The notes: generated by a model not told the origin, from the letters alone. DNA of 64,000 nucleotides from Pseudoduganella aquatica (GCF_009857595.1 NZ_WWCU01000012.1:1-64000), one strand, 5' to 3'; shown: positions 35,274 through 45,037, counted from the stretch's first letter. A program made the numbers and translations.

Positions 35274-37778
35274 TCAGGCCTCCTCGCCGCAGCAGGCCGC
35301 CAGCGCTTCGCGCAGCTCGCTCAGCTTGGGCGGCTTGCCCAGCACGCGGTCCACGTGCACCGGCAAATCTCCCTCGGCCACAATGCGCTGGCCCCAGCCG
35401 GTCAGCAGTATCACCGGCGTGGCGGGCGACATGTCCTTGATCGCCTCCGCCACCTTGCGTCCGTCCACGTAAGGCATGCCCAGGTCCGTGATCACCAGCG
35501 CATATGGCTCGCCGCGCGCTTGCGCCGCGCGGAAGGAATCGATGCCGTTCTGGCCGCCGTCGGCCGCCGTCACCGCATGGCCGTCGCGCTCGAGGATGTC
35601 GCGCAGCGACTTGAGCACCAGCGGGTCGTCGTCCACCGCCAGGATGCGCACGCTGTGCCGCAGCGCCGCGGCCTGCCGTGGCGGCGCAGCCGTGGCCGCC
35701 GCGGCAGGCAAGGGGAAGGCCAGCCGCATCAGCGTGCCCTGCCCCGGCGCGGTGACAATGTCGATCTGCGCACCATGCCGCTCCACCATGCCGTACACCA
35801 TGGCCAGCCCCAGGCCGGTGCCGCGCTCGCCCTTGGTGGTGAAGAAGGGTTCCAGGCAGCGCCGCCGCGTGTCCTCGTCCATGCCTACGCCGCCGTCGCC
35901 CACTTCGATGCAGACGCGGCGCGCGCCGTCCACCCGCGTGCGCAGGGTCAGCTGCCCGCCATCCGGCATGGCGTCCACCGCGTTGAACACCAGGTTGGTC
36001 AGCGCCTCGCGGATCTCGCCCTCCACGCCCATGATGGATGGCAGTCCCGGCGCGGCCTCCAGCGCCAACCGGATGGTGATGCCGCGCTGCTGCGGCATAT
36101 CGTTCCAGCGCGCGCGCGTCAGATCCGCCACCTGCTGCAGCAGCGCGCCGGCGTCCAGCGGCGCCAGGCTGGCCTGCGGCTCGCGCAGGCGGTAGAACTC
36201 GCGCATGCGCGCCACCGTGGCCGCCACGTCGTCGATGGCGCGCTTGATCACCTGCAGGCTGGAACGCGCGCGCTCGCTCAGCCCGGCCTCGGTTTCCAGC
36301 AGCGACTCGGTGTACAGCACCACCGGCGAAATGGCGTTGTTGATGTCGTGCGCGATGCCGCTGGCCATCTGGCCCAGCGCGCGCAGGCGCTCCTGCTGCA
36401 GCGAGGCTTGCTGCGTCTGGCGCATTTCGTCATAAGCCGCTTGCAGCGCGGCGTACAACTCGCTCTGCTTGGAGGCCAGGGCCACGTGCTCGCTGAGCTG
36501 GCGCAGGAATTCGCATTCGCCGCTGGAAAAGCTGTGCGGCGCACGGCGCGCCGCCACCAGCACGCCGAACACGTGGCTTTCCACCAGCAGCGGCGCCAGC
36601 ACCAGCGCGCGCAGGCCGCCGCCGGCCAGGCGCTGCGGGAATGGAAAGTCAACGGCGGCGATGTCGCTCTCGTACACCAGCGCGCCGCGCACGCAGCGCG
36701 ACAGGCCGTTTTCATCGATGTCGATATAGCCGCGCTCCGCCACCGGCATGGCCATGGCCAGCGCCGCCCCTTGCAGGCCGACGCAGCTCACCAGCAGCCG
36801 CCCGCTGCCGTGGTCCACCAGGCAGATGCAGCCGAAATCGATCGGCAGCTGGTCCTCCAGCGAACGCACCACCACCTGGAAAATGCTGCGCAAGTCCTGC
36901 CGCTCGCCGATGGAGCGGGTGATCTGGTGCAGCAAGTTGAGGCGCTGCAGCTGCGCCGTGGTGCGCGCCTCGGCCTGCTGGCGCACGCCCATTTCGGCCT
37001 GCAGGGCGCCGTTCAGGCCGGCCAGTTCGTCGCGCGACACGGTGGTTTGCTGCAGCCGTTCGGTCATGCCGTCGAAGGCGCGCGCCAGATCGCCGATCTC
37101 GTCGCGCGTGCTCACGTCCAGCCGGAAGTCCAGCGCGCCGGCGCCCACCCGCGCCGTGCCCTCGCGCAGCCGGTCCAGCGGGCGCGCCACGCTGCGGTAG
37201 CCCAGCCAGGTGGTGCCGGCCACCGCCAGCAGCGCCAGCGCGCCGAACACCGCCACCGTCACGCTGGCGCGGCGCTGCGCGTCCAGCAGCTCCTGCCGGC
37301 TCAGCTCGGACAGGCGCAGCACGTCCGAGATCATGGTCTGCATCTTGTTGCCGATCTGCCCGGCCAGGCGCGACTCGAATTCGTCCGCCACCGCGCGCTG
37401 CGGTGTGCCCAGCGGCGGCTTGTCGGGCTGCGCGGCCAGGGTGCCGAACAGGCGCTCCAGGCTGGAATGGGTGTGCTCCAGGCCGGCCAGCAGCGCGGCC
37501 TCTTCGCGGGTGTCGAAGGCGCCGGCCTGCGCCATCAGCCTGGCCAGCGAGCCGCTGCGCAGCTGCCACTGCGCCTCCGAACGCTCCTCGTGGCGTAGCA
37601 CGAATTCCAGCGTGAGGTAGCGCAGCGCCGTCACCGCGTTGAGCATCTCGTCGGCGGTTTCGTTCTTGTCGAGTTCCTGCTGCACGCGCTGCGAGGCGCC
37701 CAGCAGCACGGCGACGATCAAGGCCACGATGGCCGCCGAGAACCAGCCCATCAGCTGAAAACGCGTCGCCAGTTTCAC
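35274..37778 (-). CDS. Membrane hybrid histidine kinase (HAMP-GAF-HK-REC)
   Basis: An 834-residue hybrid kinase. TM1 at about 10-28, a helical periplasmic domain to about 170, TM2 at about 172-193 (VTVAVFGALALLAVAGTTWL), HAMP (about 195-245), a GAF-type region (about 285-440), kinase domain with phospho-His 477 in ASGIAHDINNAIS, ATPase motifs (NLVFNAVDAMPDGG, GTGLGLAMVYGMVERHG) and a C-terminal receiver with phospho-Asp 765 (LVITDLGMPYVDG). The start is GTG with GGGAGAC upstream. It lies 24 bp after the solute-binding protein gene, so the binding protein may present ligand to its periplasmic domain. Confidence 0.92.
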   Translation of the reverse strand: MKLATRFQLMGWFSAAIVALIVAVLLGASQRVQQELDKNETADEMLNAVTALRYLTLEFVLRHEERSEAQWQLRSGSLARLMAQAGAFDTREEAALLAGLEHTHSSLERLFGTLAAQPDKPPLGTPQRAVADEFESRLAGQIGNKMQTMISDVLRLSELSRQELLDAQRRASVTVAVFGALALLAVAGTTWLGYRSVARPLDRLREGTARVGAGALDFRLDVSTRDEIGDLARAFDGMTERLQQTTVSRDELAGLNGALQAEMGVRQQAEARTTAQLQRLNLLHQITRSIGERQDLRSIFQVVVRSLEDQLPIDFGCICLVDHGSGRLLVSCVGLQGAALAMAMPVAERGYIDIDENGLSRCVRGALVYESDIAAVDFPFPQRLAGGGLRALVLAPLLVESHVFGVLVAARRAPHSFSSGECEFLRQLSEHVALASKQSELYAALQAAYDEMRQTQQASLQQERLRALGQMASGIAHDINNAISPVVLYTESLLETEAGLSERARSSLQVIKRAIDDVAATVARMREFYRLREPQASLAPLDAGALLQQVADLTRARWNDMPQQRGITIRLALEAAPGLPSIMGVEGEIREALTNLVFNAVDAMPDGGQLTLRTRVDGARRVCIEVGDGGVGMDEDTRRRCLEPFFTTKGERGTGLGLAMVYGMVERHGAQIDIVTAPGQGTLMRLAFPLPAAAATAAPPRQAAALRHSVRILAVDDDPLVLKSLRDILERDGHAVTAADGGQNGIDSFRAAQARGEPYALVITDLGMPYVDGRKVAEAIKDMSPATPVILLTGWGQRIVAEGDLPVHVDRVLGKPPKLSELREALAACCGEEA

Positions 37779-37802
37779 GGTGTCTCCCTCACAGTATCCC
37801 CT

Positions 37803-38813
37803 TCAGTGGATGACCGTCACGGCCGCAGGCGCCACCGCCTTCAGCGGCTGGTAGTCCAGCGCGCCGAGGAAGTTGGGCACCTTGCCGGCGGGCGCCAGCC
37901 GGTTCGCCATCGCCCAGCGGCTCTGGTCCTCCAGCCCCACCAGCAGCGCCTGGTCCAGGCCGACGGCGAAGCGGTAGGTGGGCCACAGCTCGCGCCATTT
38001 GTCGCTGCCGCTTTGCAGCACCGCGCCGGTCATGGCCTGCGCCGCCTGCGGCTGCTCGGCACAGTAGCGGTTGCCGTCGATAAGGGCGCGCAGCAGCTTC
38101 CTGATGGTGTCCTGGTGATCGCGCACATAGCCGTGCGCGCCGACGATGTTGTAGGGGATCTCGTACAGGTCGTCGGTGTCGAACATGACGCCGTTGCGGC
38201 CCAGCTGCTTGAGCAGCGCATCCAGATAGGGCTCCCAGCCGGACACCGCATCGACATCCCCGCGCAGCAGCGCACCGGCGAACTCCTCCGGCTTGAGGTG
38301 GACCATGGCCACATCGGCCGCCGCCAGGTGCTGGCGGTTGAGGAAGGCGTTCAGCACGAAATGGCTGGAGGTGCCCGGCGTGACGCCGACGCGCTTGCCC
38401 TTCAGGCTGGCAGGCAGGGTCACGCCGTGGTCCTTGCGGCCGACGATGCCGTGGTCGCGCTCGGCGCGGAAATAGGTCGCCACCACCGTCACCGGCACCT
38501 GCTCCAGCACCGCGAACATAATGGGAATGTCGGCCACCGTGGCCAGGTGGGCGCGGCCCTGCAAGGCTGCCTGCAGCGCCGCCTTGCCGCTGGTGTGCGG
38601 CTGGATCTGCGCGGCGATGCCCTGGCGCGCGAAATAGCCCTGCTGCTGCGCCGCCAGCACGGGACACATGGCCACATAACTGGTGTTGGTGGCCAGTATC
38701 AGCGGCTCCAGCGGACCGGCGGCGCCAGCGCTGTGCCACCACCAGGCAGCCGCCCCCAGTCCCGCCAGCAAAGCCAGAGCCGCCGCTGCGCGCCGCGCCG
38801 TCTGTTTGGTCAT
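37803..38813 (-). CDS. NMT1/SsuA-type solute-binding protein linked to kinases
   Basis: A 336-residue protein of the nitrate/sulfonate/thiamine-precursor binding class. One hydrophobic helix at the N-terminus (residues 8-30, ending AAWWWHSAGAAGP) is a signal peptide or membrane anchor. The mature part has TNTSYVAMCPVLAAQQQGYF, a hallmark start for this class, then ATVADIPIMFAV and SLKGKRVGVTPGTSSHF. The start is ATG 38813 with GGAG upstream. No permease or ATPase is adjacent; instead two kinases follow in the same operon, which points to a sensory rather than transport role. Confidence 0.85.
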   Translation of the reverse strand: MTKQTARRAAAALALLAGLGAAAWWWHSAGAAGPLEPLILATNTSYVAMCPVLAAQQQGYFARQGIAAQIQPHTSGKAALQAALQGRAHLATVADIPIMFAVLEQVPVTVVATYFRAERDHGIVGRKDHGVTLPASLKGKRVGVTPGTSSHFVLNAFLNRQHLAAADVAMVHLKPEEFAGALLRGDVDAVSGWEPYLDALLKQLGRNGVMFDTDDLYEIPYNIVGAHGYVRDHQDTIRKLLRALIDGNRYCAEQPQAAQAMTGAVLQSGSDKWRELWPTYRFAVGLDQALLVGLEDQSRWAMANRLAPAGKVPNFLGALDYQPLKAVAPAAVTVIH

Positions 38814-38889
38814 GGTGTATCTCCGTGGAAACGAAGCTAACCGGTCCAGCTTACACAATCGCTGCCACGATGTAACAATTCAAGGATTG

Positions 38890-38930
38890 CCCTTTAGCTA
38901 AGGGATCGCCCGGCTAGCATGGCGCTAGCC
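38890..38930. promoter_or_regulatory. Two short palindromes in a divergent gap
   Basis: CCCTT and AAGGG arms at 38890-38904, and GGCTAGC and GCTAGCC arms (7 bp, ATGGC spacer) at 38912-38930, lie between the divergent binding-protein and S9 peptidase genes. Both could be operators; neither has a T-run. Confidence 0.4.
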
Positions 38931-39023
38931 GCCTGTGGCCGCTACTGATACATGCTTATACAAATCAGGCCCGGCACATACGCTAGAATGCCCGCTCAAC
39001 CTTGCCCTTTCCCATAAGAAACG

Positions 39024-41438
39024 ATGCGAACTTTTGCTCTCTCCGCGCTGGGCGCGGCCCTGTGCGCTGCGCTGGCGATCCCTGCCGCAGCCCAGACCCA
39101 GACTCCTACCCCTATCACGCTGGACCAGGCCATGTCCCATCCGGACTGGCTGGGCACGCCGGTGGAAACCGCCTGGTGGAGCTGGGACGGCAAGCAGGTC
39201 TACTACAAACAGAAGCGCGCCGGCTCGCCGCTGCGCGACACCTTCGAGGCTGCCGCCCGCGCCGGCCTGGCGCCGCGCAAGGTGGCCGACAGCGAACTCG
39301 CCAAGCTCGACAGCGCCAGCGTGCACTACAGCCGCGACCATAGCCGCGCCCTGCTGCTGCGCAACGGCGACCTGTTCGAGCGCGACCTGAAATCCGGCGC
39401 GCTGACGCAGATCAGCAAGGGCGCCACGCCGGCGCCGCAGGCAGCGCGCTACTCGGCCGACGGCCGCAGCGTGCAGTTCCGCGTCGGCCACGACTGGTTC
39501 AGCTGGAACCGCGCCGAGCGCCTGCTGTCGCCGGTGGCGCTGCCGCGCACCGCGAAGGATCCGGCCGCCGCGCCCGACGGCACGCCGCTGGAAGCGTCCA
39601 TGCGCGACATGCAGCTGCGCCTGATCGCCACGCTGAAGCGCCAGAAGGACGACAAGGACGCGCTGCGCGAACGCGGCGACGCCGAGCGCGCGGCCGACGC
39701 CACGCGCGGCCCGCAGCCGATCTACCTGGGCGACAAAGTGGTGATCGACGCCAGCTCGCTGTCGCCGGACGGCCGCTACCTGGTGCTCGCCACCTCGCTC
39801 AAGGGCGACAAGGGCCGCATCGGCAAAATGCCGCGCTACGTGACCGAGTCCGGCTACGAGGAAGCGGACGACGAGCGCACCCGCGTGGGCCGCGACACGC
39901 CCAAAACGCAGACCCTGAAACTGGTGGACCTGCAAACCCGCGCCGTGCAGGACATCAAACTCGACGCCCTGCCCGGCATCGCCACCGACCCGCTGGCGGC
40001 CATGCGCGGAGCGCAGAAGCTGCCAGCGCTGAAGGGCAACCGCCCGGTGCGCCTGGACGACGAAAGCGACGGCGGCATCTCCTGGACCGACAACGGCGCC
40101 AAGGTGGCCGTGATGCTGCGCGCGGTCGACAATAAAGACCGCTGGATCGCCGCCATCGACCTGCCTGCCGCCGCGCTGAAGCCGCTGCACCGCGTCAGCG
40201 ACACGGCCTGGGTGAACGGCAGCTACAACGAATTCGGCTGGCTGCCGGACAACGCCACGCTGTGGTTCCTGTCCGAGGAAAGCGGCTACTCCCACCTGTA
40301 CACCCTGGGCGCGGATGGCAAGCAGCGCGCACTCACGCAAGGCAACTGGGAAGCGACGCGCGTGACCTGGTCCGCCAACGCCAGCACCGCCTTCGTGCTG
40401 TGCAACCGCAAGACGCCGGGCGAATACGAAGTGTGCGCCGTCAACGCCAAGGACGCGTCGGTGCGCGAAGTGACCGCGCTGGAAGGCGGCGTGGAGCAGT
40501 ACGCCGTGTCGCCGGACGAGCGCAAGCTGCTGGTGCACTACTCGTCGGCCTATGTGCCGGCGCAGATCGCCACCGTGGCCGTTGCGGCCAGCGGCGCCGG
40601 CGCCGCCGTCAAGCTGACCGACACCCGCACGCCGGACTACAAGGCGCGCAACTGGGTGCAGCCGCAGCTGGTGGCGGTGCCGTCCACGCACGGCGCGGGT
40701 CCGATCTGGTCCAAGCTGTACCGCCCGGCCACGCTGGAAGCGGGCAAGAAGTACCCCATCGTGATGTTCGTGCACGGCGCGGGCTATCTGCAAAACACCA
40801 CCAAGCGCTTCCCGGTCTACTTCCGCGAGCAGATGTTCCACAACCTGCTGGTTGAAAAAGGCTACATCGTGCTGGACATGGACTACCGCGCCTCGAAAGG
40901 CTACGGCCGCGACTGGCGCACGGCGATCTACCGCCAGATGGGCCATCCGGAACTGGACGACTATGTGGACGGCCTGAACTGGATGGTGGCGCAGCACCAG
41001 GGCGACCCCGCCAATGTCGGCGTCTACGGCGGCAGCTACGGCGGCTTCATGACCTTTATGGCGCTGCTGCGCGAGCCGGGCAAATTCAAGTCCGGCGCGG
41101 CGCTGCGCCCGGTCACCGACTGGACCACCTACAACCACGAGTACACCGCCAACATCCTGAACACGCCGGAGCTGGACCCCGAAGCGTACAAGAAATCGTC
41201 GCCGATCGAATACGCCGAGAAGCTGCAAGGCAATCTGCTGATCGCGCACGGCATGGTGGACGACAATGTGTTCTACCAGGATTCGGTGCGCATGGCGCAG
41301 CGTTTCATCGAGCTGAAGAAGGACAACTGGGAATTGGCCAGCTACCCGCTCGAGCGCCACGCCTACCTGCAGCCGGAAAGCTGGTACGACCAGTACCGCC
41401 GCATCTACCAGCTGTTTGAACGCACGCTGAAGAAATAA
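39024..41438 (+). CDS. S9-family prolyl oligopeptidase/dipeptidyl peptidase, secreted
   Basis: An 804-residue serine peptidase with a signal peptide (ALSALGAALCAALAIPAAAQ). The N-terminal part is beta-propeller-like. The C-terminal alpha/beta-hydrolase domain has the catalytic triad: Ser 671 in YGGSYGGFM, Asp 746 in HGMVDDNVF and His 779 in LERHAYLQP, as in dipeptidyl peptidase IV relatives. It probably cleaves short peptides in the periplasm. Single-gene unit with a strong terminator. Confidence 0.93.
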   Translation: MRTFALSALGAALCAALAIPAAAQTQTPTPITLDQAMSHPDWLGTPVETAWWSWDGKQVYYKQKRAGSPLRDTFEAAARAGLAPRKVADSELAKLDSASVHYSRDHSRALLLRNGDLFERDLKSGALTQISKGATPAPQAARYSADGRSVQFRVGHDWFSWNRAERLLSPVALPRTAKDPAAAPDGTPLEASMRDMQLRLIATLKRQKDDKDALRERGDAERAADATRGPQPIYLGDKVVIDASSLSPDGRYLVLATSLKGDKGRIGKMPRYVTESGYEEADDERTRVGRDTPKTQTLKLVDLQTRAVQDIKLDALPGIATDPLAAMRGAQKLPALKGNRPVRLDDESDGGISWTDNGAKVAVMLRAVDNKDRWIAAIDLPAAALKPLHRVSDTAWVNGSYNEFGWLPDNATLWFLSEESGYSHLYTLGADGKQRALTQGNWEATRVTWSANASTAFVLCNRKTPGEYEVCAVNAKDASVREVTALEGGVEQYAVSPDERKLLVHYSSAYVPAQIATVAVAASGAGAAVKLTDTRTPDYKARNWVQPQLVAVPSTHGAGPIWSKLYRPATLEAGKKYPIVMFVHGAGYLQNTTKRFPVYFREQMFHNLLVEKGYIVLDMDYRASKGYGRDWRTAIYRQMGHPELDDYVDGLNWMVAQHQGDPANVGVYGGSYGGFMTFMALLREPGKFKSGAALRPVTDWTTYNHEYTANILNTPELDPEAYKKSSPIEYAEKLQGNLLIAHGMVDDNVFYQDSVRMAQRFIELKKDNWELASYPLERHAYLQPESWYDQYRRIYQLFERTLKK

Positions 41439-41443
41439 GAACC

Positions 41444-41471
41444 AAGGCCGGGACGATGCTCCCGGCCTTTT
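41444..41471 (+). terminator. Rho-independent terminator of the S9 peptidase gene
   Basis: Perfect 10-bp arms AAGGCCGGGA and TCCCGGCCTT, 6-base loop, T-run. It may also serve the convergent gene that ends at 41475. Confidence 0.92.
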
Positions 41472-41474
41472 AAT

Positions 41475-42452
41475 TTATTCAAACACTTGCTTGAGCGACT
41501 GCGCCTCCATCAGCGCATCGCTCCAGGCCGTCAACTGCTCAGCGCTGGCCTTGGCCAGCTTCTTCCGCGCAGTTTGCGGCAGCGGCCCGAACCGCTGTGT
41601 AAGCAGTCGCTCCAACAACGCGGCTGCACCTTCCTTGCGGCCTTGCAGAATGCCTTTCTCCAGGCCTTTCTCGAGGCCTTTCTGCCAGCCTTTGTCCATG
41701 AATGACTGCTCCAACGGCGTGATCCATTCCATTTTGCGCTCCTTTTCCATCTGGAGAACAGCCTGCCAGTAACGGTCCTGATGCGTCGCGGGCAAGGCCA
41801 TCATCCAGTTGATCACATTGAACAACACAATTATGCGCCGTTTGCTCCAGCCATGCCGGTACAGTAGCTTGGTCAACTGCCACTTTGCAACGTAGAGCTG
41901 GTCCGCATCGTGACGGGCTTGCTGCGTGCGCAAGTGCGCCAGCGTAATCCAGGCAAAAGGGTTGTGGGAGGCCAGCAATGCATCGGTCCTGTCGGCATAA
42001 TCCAGCAGCTTGGCGGTGGCAAAAGATATGCCCATTACAGTACCCAGTATCTGATTATGGAAGGCGTGCGGTTGCCAGCCCGGATCATCGTCCGCCAGCA
42101 ACACCAGGCTGGCCACCGGCCGCGCATATTCCTTGAAGATGCGGTAGTTATAGTCGAGTACGCGCCGCGCCAGCGATGCATCGCGCTGCGCTTGAACCTC
42201 AACGTGGATCAGCACCCATTGCACGCTGCCGTCACGCAGGCATACCTCCACCAGCTTGTCGGCCACCATGCCGTCCGGAGCGTCGCCAAAACCGATACTC
42301 GCAAGTTCCTTGTCGCGCAAGCGCGGCCGTTTTGACCAGTCGATCTGAATGCAGAGTTCGGCGAAGAAGAAGGCCATGAAAGCCCGGAAGGCATGCGTCA
42401 GCGCCCTCTTCCAGGGCAAATCGAAACGCGCGGGCGGAGCGATATTGGGCAT
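41475..42452 (-). CDS. Rpn/PDDEXK-type protein with DUF4351-like C-terminus
   Basis: A 325-residue protein similar to transposase-like Rpn proteins. The N-terminal part has an ELCIQIDWSKRPRLRDKEL stretch and VLIHVEVQAQRDASLARRVL, where the IHVEVQ strand carries the Glu-x-Gln of a PD-(D/E)XK nuclease core. The C-terminal region has the glycine/lysine repeat KGLEKGLEKGILQGRKEGAA, typical of this class, followed by LLERLLTQRFGPLP as in DUF4351. Such proteins often occur in many copies per genome and may promote recombination. No inverted repeats are seen around it. Confidence 0.82.
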   Translation of the reverse strand: MPNIAPPARFDLPWKRALTHAFRAFMAFFFAELCIQIDWSKRPRLRDKELASIGFGDAPDGMVADKLVEVCLRDGSVQWVLIHVEVQAQRDASLARRVLDYNYRIFKEYARPVASLVLLADDDPGWQPHAFHNQILGTVMGISFATAKLLDYADRTDALLASHNPFAWITLAHLRTQQARHDADQLYVAKWQLTKLLYRHGWSKRRIIVLFNVINWMMALPATHQDRYWQAVLQMEKERKMEWITPLEQSFMDKGWQKGLEKGLEKGILQGRKEGAAALLERLLTQRFGPLPQTARKKLAKASAEQLTAWSDALMEAQSLKQVFE

Positions 42453-42602
42453 GCCCCCAGTCTACGGTCGCGCCCTGCCTGAGCATATTGACGAAAGACA
42501 AAACCCAGGCACATTCCGCGCGGGCCACGGCGTAAGGCGCTGCGATGCGCGGCGCGGCGAATTGATATACATTGCTGGTTCCCGGATTTTCAAGGACACC
42601 CA

Positions 42603-42908
42603 ATGATCACCTGCCACCTGCGCTACATCATCGATGCGGACAAGCTGCTGGAATTTGAACACTACGCCCGCTTGTGGATACCGCTGGTCGAGAAACTGGG
42701 CGGCATCCACCACGGCTACCTGATGCCCAGCGAAGGCGCCAGCGACGTCGCGCTGGCCTCGTTCTCGTTCGCGTCACTGGCCGCCTACGAACAGTACCGC
42801 ATCGCGGCCGCCAGCGACGAGGAATGTATCGCGGCAGTCGACTACTACAAGCAGACCAAGTGCTTCCTCAGCTACGAGCGCTCGTTCTTCCGTCCGGTGT
42901 TTCGCTAA
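42603..42908 (+). CDS. NIPSNAP family protein
   Basis: A 101-residue single-domain protein of the NIPSNAP class (ferredoxin-like dimeric alpha/beta barrel). Typical features are the strand start MITCHLRYIIDADKLLEFE, the LGGIHHGYLMPSEGASDVAL core and the SYERSFFRPVF end. Its biochemical role is unknown; relatives are small cytosolic proteins. It is convergent with the thioesterase gene, four bases away. Confidence 0.9.
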   Translation: MITCHLRYIIDADKLLEFEHYARLWIPLVEKLGGIHHGYLMPSEGASDVALASFSFASLAAYEQYRIAAASDEECIAAVDYYKQTKCFLSYERSFFRPVFR

Positions 42909-42912
42909 GCTC

Positions 42913-43365
42913 TCAGCGCGCCACGCTGCTGGGCAGATCCGCGAAATCTTCGGTTTTTTCCAGGATCTGCCAGGTCGCCAGCAGGGCCGGCGGCGGCACG
43001 ATCAGCTTGCGCGCCACCAGGTCCAGCCAGCCGCCGGCGCTGGTGATGCGCGCGGCCAGCTTGCCGTCGCCGCGATAGATGTCGCTGCGCAGCAGCCAGC
43101 GGCTGCCGTCCTGGGACATGCCCGCCAGGCCCAGCGTCACTGTGATCGGCTCCAGCAGCATCACTTCCTTGAAGTAGGCGATATCGTCCTTCATCACCAC
43201 CGGGCCGATGTTCTGGCGCTTGAATTCGCCCATGCTGAAGCCGTTCTCCGACAGGAACAGCATGCGCACGTCGCCCGCCTTGTCCAGAAAGGCCGTGTTG
43301 CGCATATGGCTGTTGAAATCCATATCGCCCCAGCCAGCCATCATCTTCTTTTCAAACATGGCCAT
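42913..43365 (-). CDS. Acyl-CoA thioesterase-like hotdog protein
   Basis: A 150-residue hotdog-fold thioesterase of the 4-hydroxybenzoyl-CoA thioesterase type. The catalytic-loop motif is GDMDFNSHMRNTAFLDKAG, with the acidic residue in the DMD position. The start at 43365 (MAMFEKKMM) is four bases after the stop of the DUF4214 gene, so they may be co-transcribed; a start further upstream would overlap that gene. The substrate acyl group is unknown. Confidence 0.82.
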   Translation of the reverse strand: MAMFEKKMMAGWGDMDFNSHMRNTAFLDKAGDVRMLFLSENGFSMGEFKRQNIGPVVMKDDIAYFKEVMLLEPITVTLGLAGMSQDGSRWLLRSDIYRGDGKLAARITSAGGWLDLVARKLIVPPPALLATWQILEKTEDFADLPSSVAR

Positions 43366-43369
43366 CCCC

Positions 43370-45028
43370 CTATGCTCCATAGCTTGTGTAGACAAAGCCG
43401 TTGCCCACCAGCGCAACGGCGGCACTCATATTTTCGGCGCTTTCGCTGAAGGACGTCAGCACGTCCGCCCGCGATGCACCGTGTTCCAGGACGGTGTTCC
43501 AATAACTGACACCGCCGGCGTCGCCTTCGCGGTGCAGCACGTTGCGGTACAGGCCGTCGACGAACGCCGCATTGCCGGGGTTGGCGCCGTAATGCTGCTG
43601 GAACTCCGCACTGCCGATAAAGCCCTGCGCCACGTCGCCCAGCTTGGTGCCGTGTTCCAGCACCGAGATCCAGTAGCCCAGGCCCGCCTTGTCCGGCGCA
43701 CGGTCCAACGCTGCCCGGTACAGGCGGAAAGCGCGGCCGACGTCGCCGTCCATGCTGAGCGCGACCACATCGCTGCTGCCGGTGAAGAAAATCCGGTCGA
43801 TATTGGACAGTGTATCGGCGCCGACGCCGGCTTTGGATATCAGGAACTTCCCCGGGCCGAAGGCACTGTAAATGCTGTAGTCGCCAACGCTCCCTTTATA
43901 CACGATGGTATCGCGCTCGCCCTGGGTGCCGCTGTACGTGGTATTCGCAAGCCTGCCGCCTTGCACTGCGCCTTTGCTGGCCAGCGTGCTGACGTCCATG
44001 CCTGAAATGGTAGCGGTGCTGGCGGCATTGCCGGCCAGGTCAACGACGCTGCCGGCGCTCATCTTTAAGGTGTAACTCGCAGGGAAGAGCACGTGGCTGG
44101 GCTGCATCGTCACGGCCGAACCCGACACAGTGACCCGGCCGGCTTGCTGCATGTCGAACGTCTCAAGCACGGTGCCCGAACTGTCGAGCAGGCTGATCAC
44201 GCCGGTGCCAGCCCGGACCGGCTCATCGAAAGTCAATATGAGAGGGCCATCAACTGCGCCTGCGCCATTGCTGACCCGGGGTGCAATGGTATCGGTCATG
44301 GTCATCGACAGGCTGTAGTTCAGTTTCTCGCCTTGCGGCAAAGTGGCGAAACTGCCGGTCTCGATACGAATGTAGTTGTAGCCATCGCTGCTGGAGCCGA
44401 GAAATGTCAGGGTGCCGTTGTCCGGGTTCCAGTTGCCGCTTGTTTGGCCATCCTTGTCGACCACGGCCAGCGCGGGCCGCGCGCCGGCCGCCAGGAGCTG
44501 CTGCTCCGCCGTAACATTCAACTTGATCTTGTAGGTCACGCCCTGCTGCGCAGCGAACTTGAAGTAGTCCCGGTCATACAGATAGTCCAGCCTTCCGCTG
44601 GCCTGTCCCGCCGCATTGAATGCAAGCGCCGAAGCCCTGCTGTTGGCGATGTCATCCGCCACAGGTGTTACGCTGAGCGTGTAGTCGCCCACCTGGCTGC
44701 CTTTCACTTGCACGTAGTAGCGCCCGGTCTGGTACGGTGCCACCGGCTCGCCCAGCGGCGCGCTCTTGTAGAAATCAAGCTCAGTGCTATAGATCGCCAT
44801 CCCGGTGTAGCCCGTGCTCGGGAACACTGTCAGGTCCAGGCGCTGCCCTGCCGGACTGCCGGGACCCGGCACCAGCGCAAAGTTGTAGCCCACGCTGCTG
44901 TCCAGGTCCATCTGGAACCAATCGCGGTCGCCGGCCGTATCAATCCGCCCGGCAACGCTGCCATACAGGGCCAGGCGGCCGGTGGTAGATGCGTCGCTGC
45001 TGTAGTCGTCTGCCATGCCTGTCTTCAC
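43370..45028 (-). CDS. Large protein with PPC-like domains, Ig-like domain and DUF4214
   Basis: About 552 residues. Two pre-peptidase C-terminal-like beta domains occupy about residues 15-245 (RIDTAGDRDWFQMDL, RLDYLYDRDYFKFAAQ). A SwmB/SbsA-type Ig-like domain follows (PRVSNGAGAVDGPLILTFDE). The C-terminus is a DUF4214 domain (GRAFRLYRAALDRAPDKAGLG, YRNVLHREGDAGGVSYWNTV), paralogous to the one at 24079-25728. No N-terminal signal peptide is seen, so type I or other non-Sec export is possible. The start is GTG 45028 or, more likely, ATG 45016. Confidence 0.82.
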   Translation of the reverse strand: MKTGMADDYSSDASTTGRLALYGSVAGRIDTAGDRDWFQMDLDSSVGYNFALVPGPGSPAGQRLDLTVFPSTGYTGMAIYSTELDFYKSAPLGEPVAPYQTGRYYVQVKGSQVGDYTLSVTPVADDIANSRASALAFNAAGQASGRLDYLYDRDYFKFAAQQGVTYKIKLNVTAEQQLLAAGARPALAVVDKDGQTSGNWNPDNGTLTFLGSSSDGYNYIRIETGSFATLPQGEKLNYSLSMTMTDTIAPRVSNGAGAVDGPLILTFDEPVRAGTGVISLLDSSGTVLETFDMQQAGRVTVSGSAVTMQPSHVLFPASYTLKMSAGSVVDLAGNAASTATISGMDVSTLASKGAVQGGRLANTTYSGTQGERDTIVYKGSVGDYSIYSAFGPGKFLISKAGVGADTLSNIDRIFFTGSSDVVALSMDGDVGRAFRLYRAALDRAPDKAGLGYWISVLEHGTKLGDVAQGFIGSAEFQQHYGANPGNAAFVDGLYRNVLHREGDAGGVSYWNTVLEHGASRADVLTSFSESAENMSAAVALVGNGFVYTSYGA

Positions 45029-45037
45029 CGTTTCACT

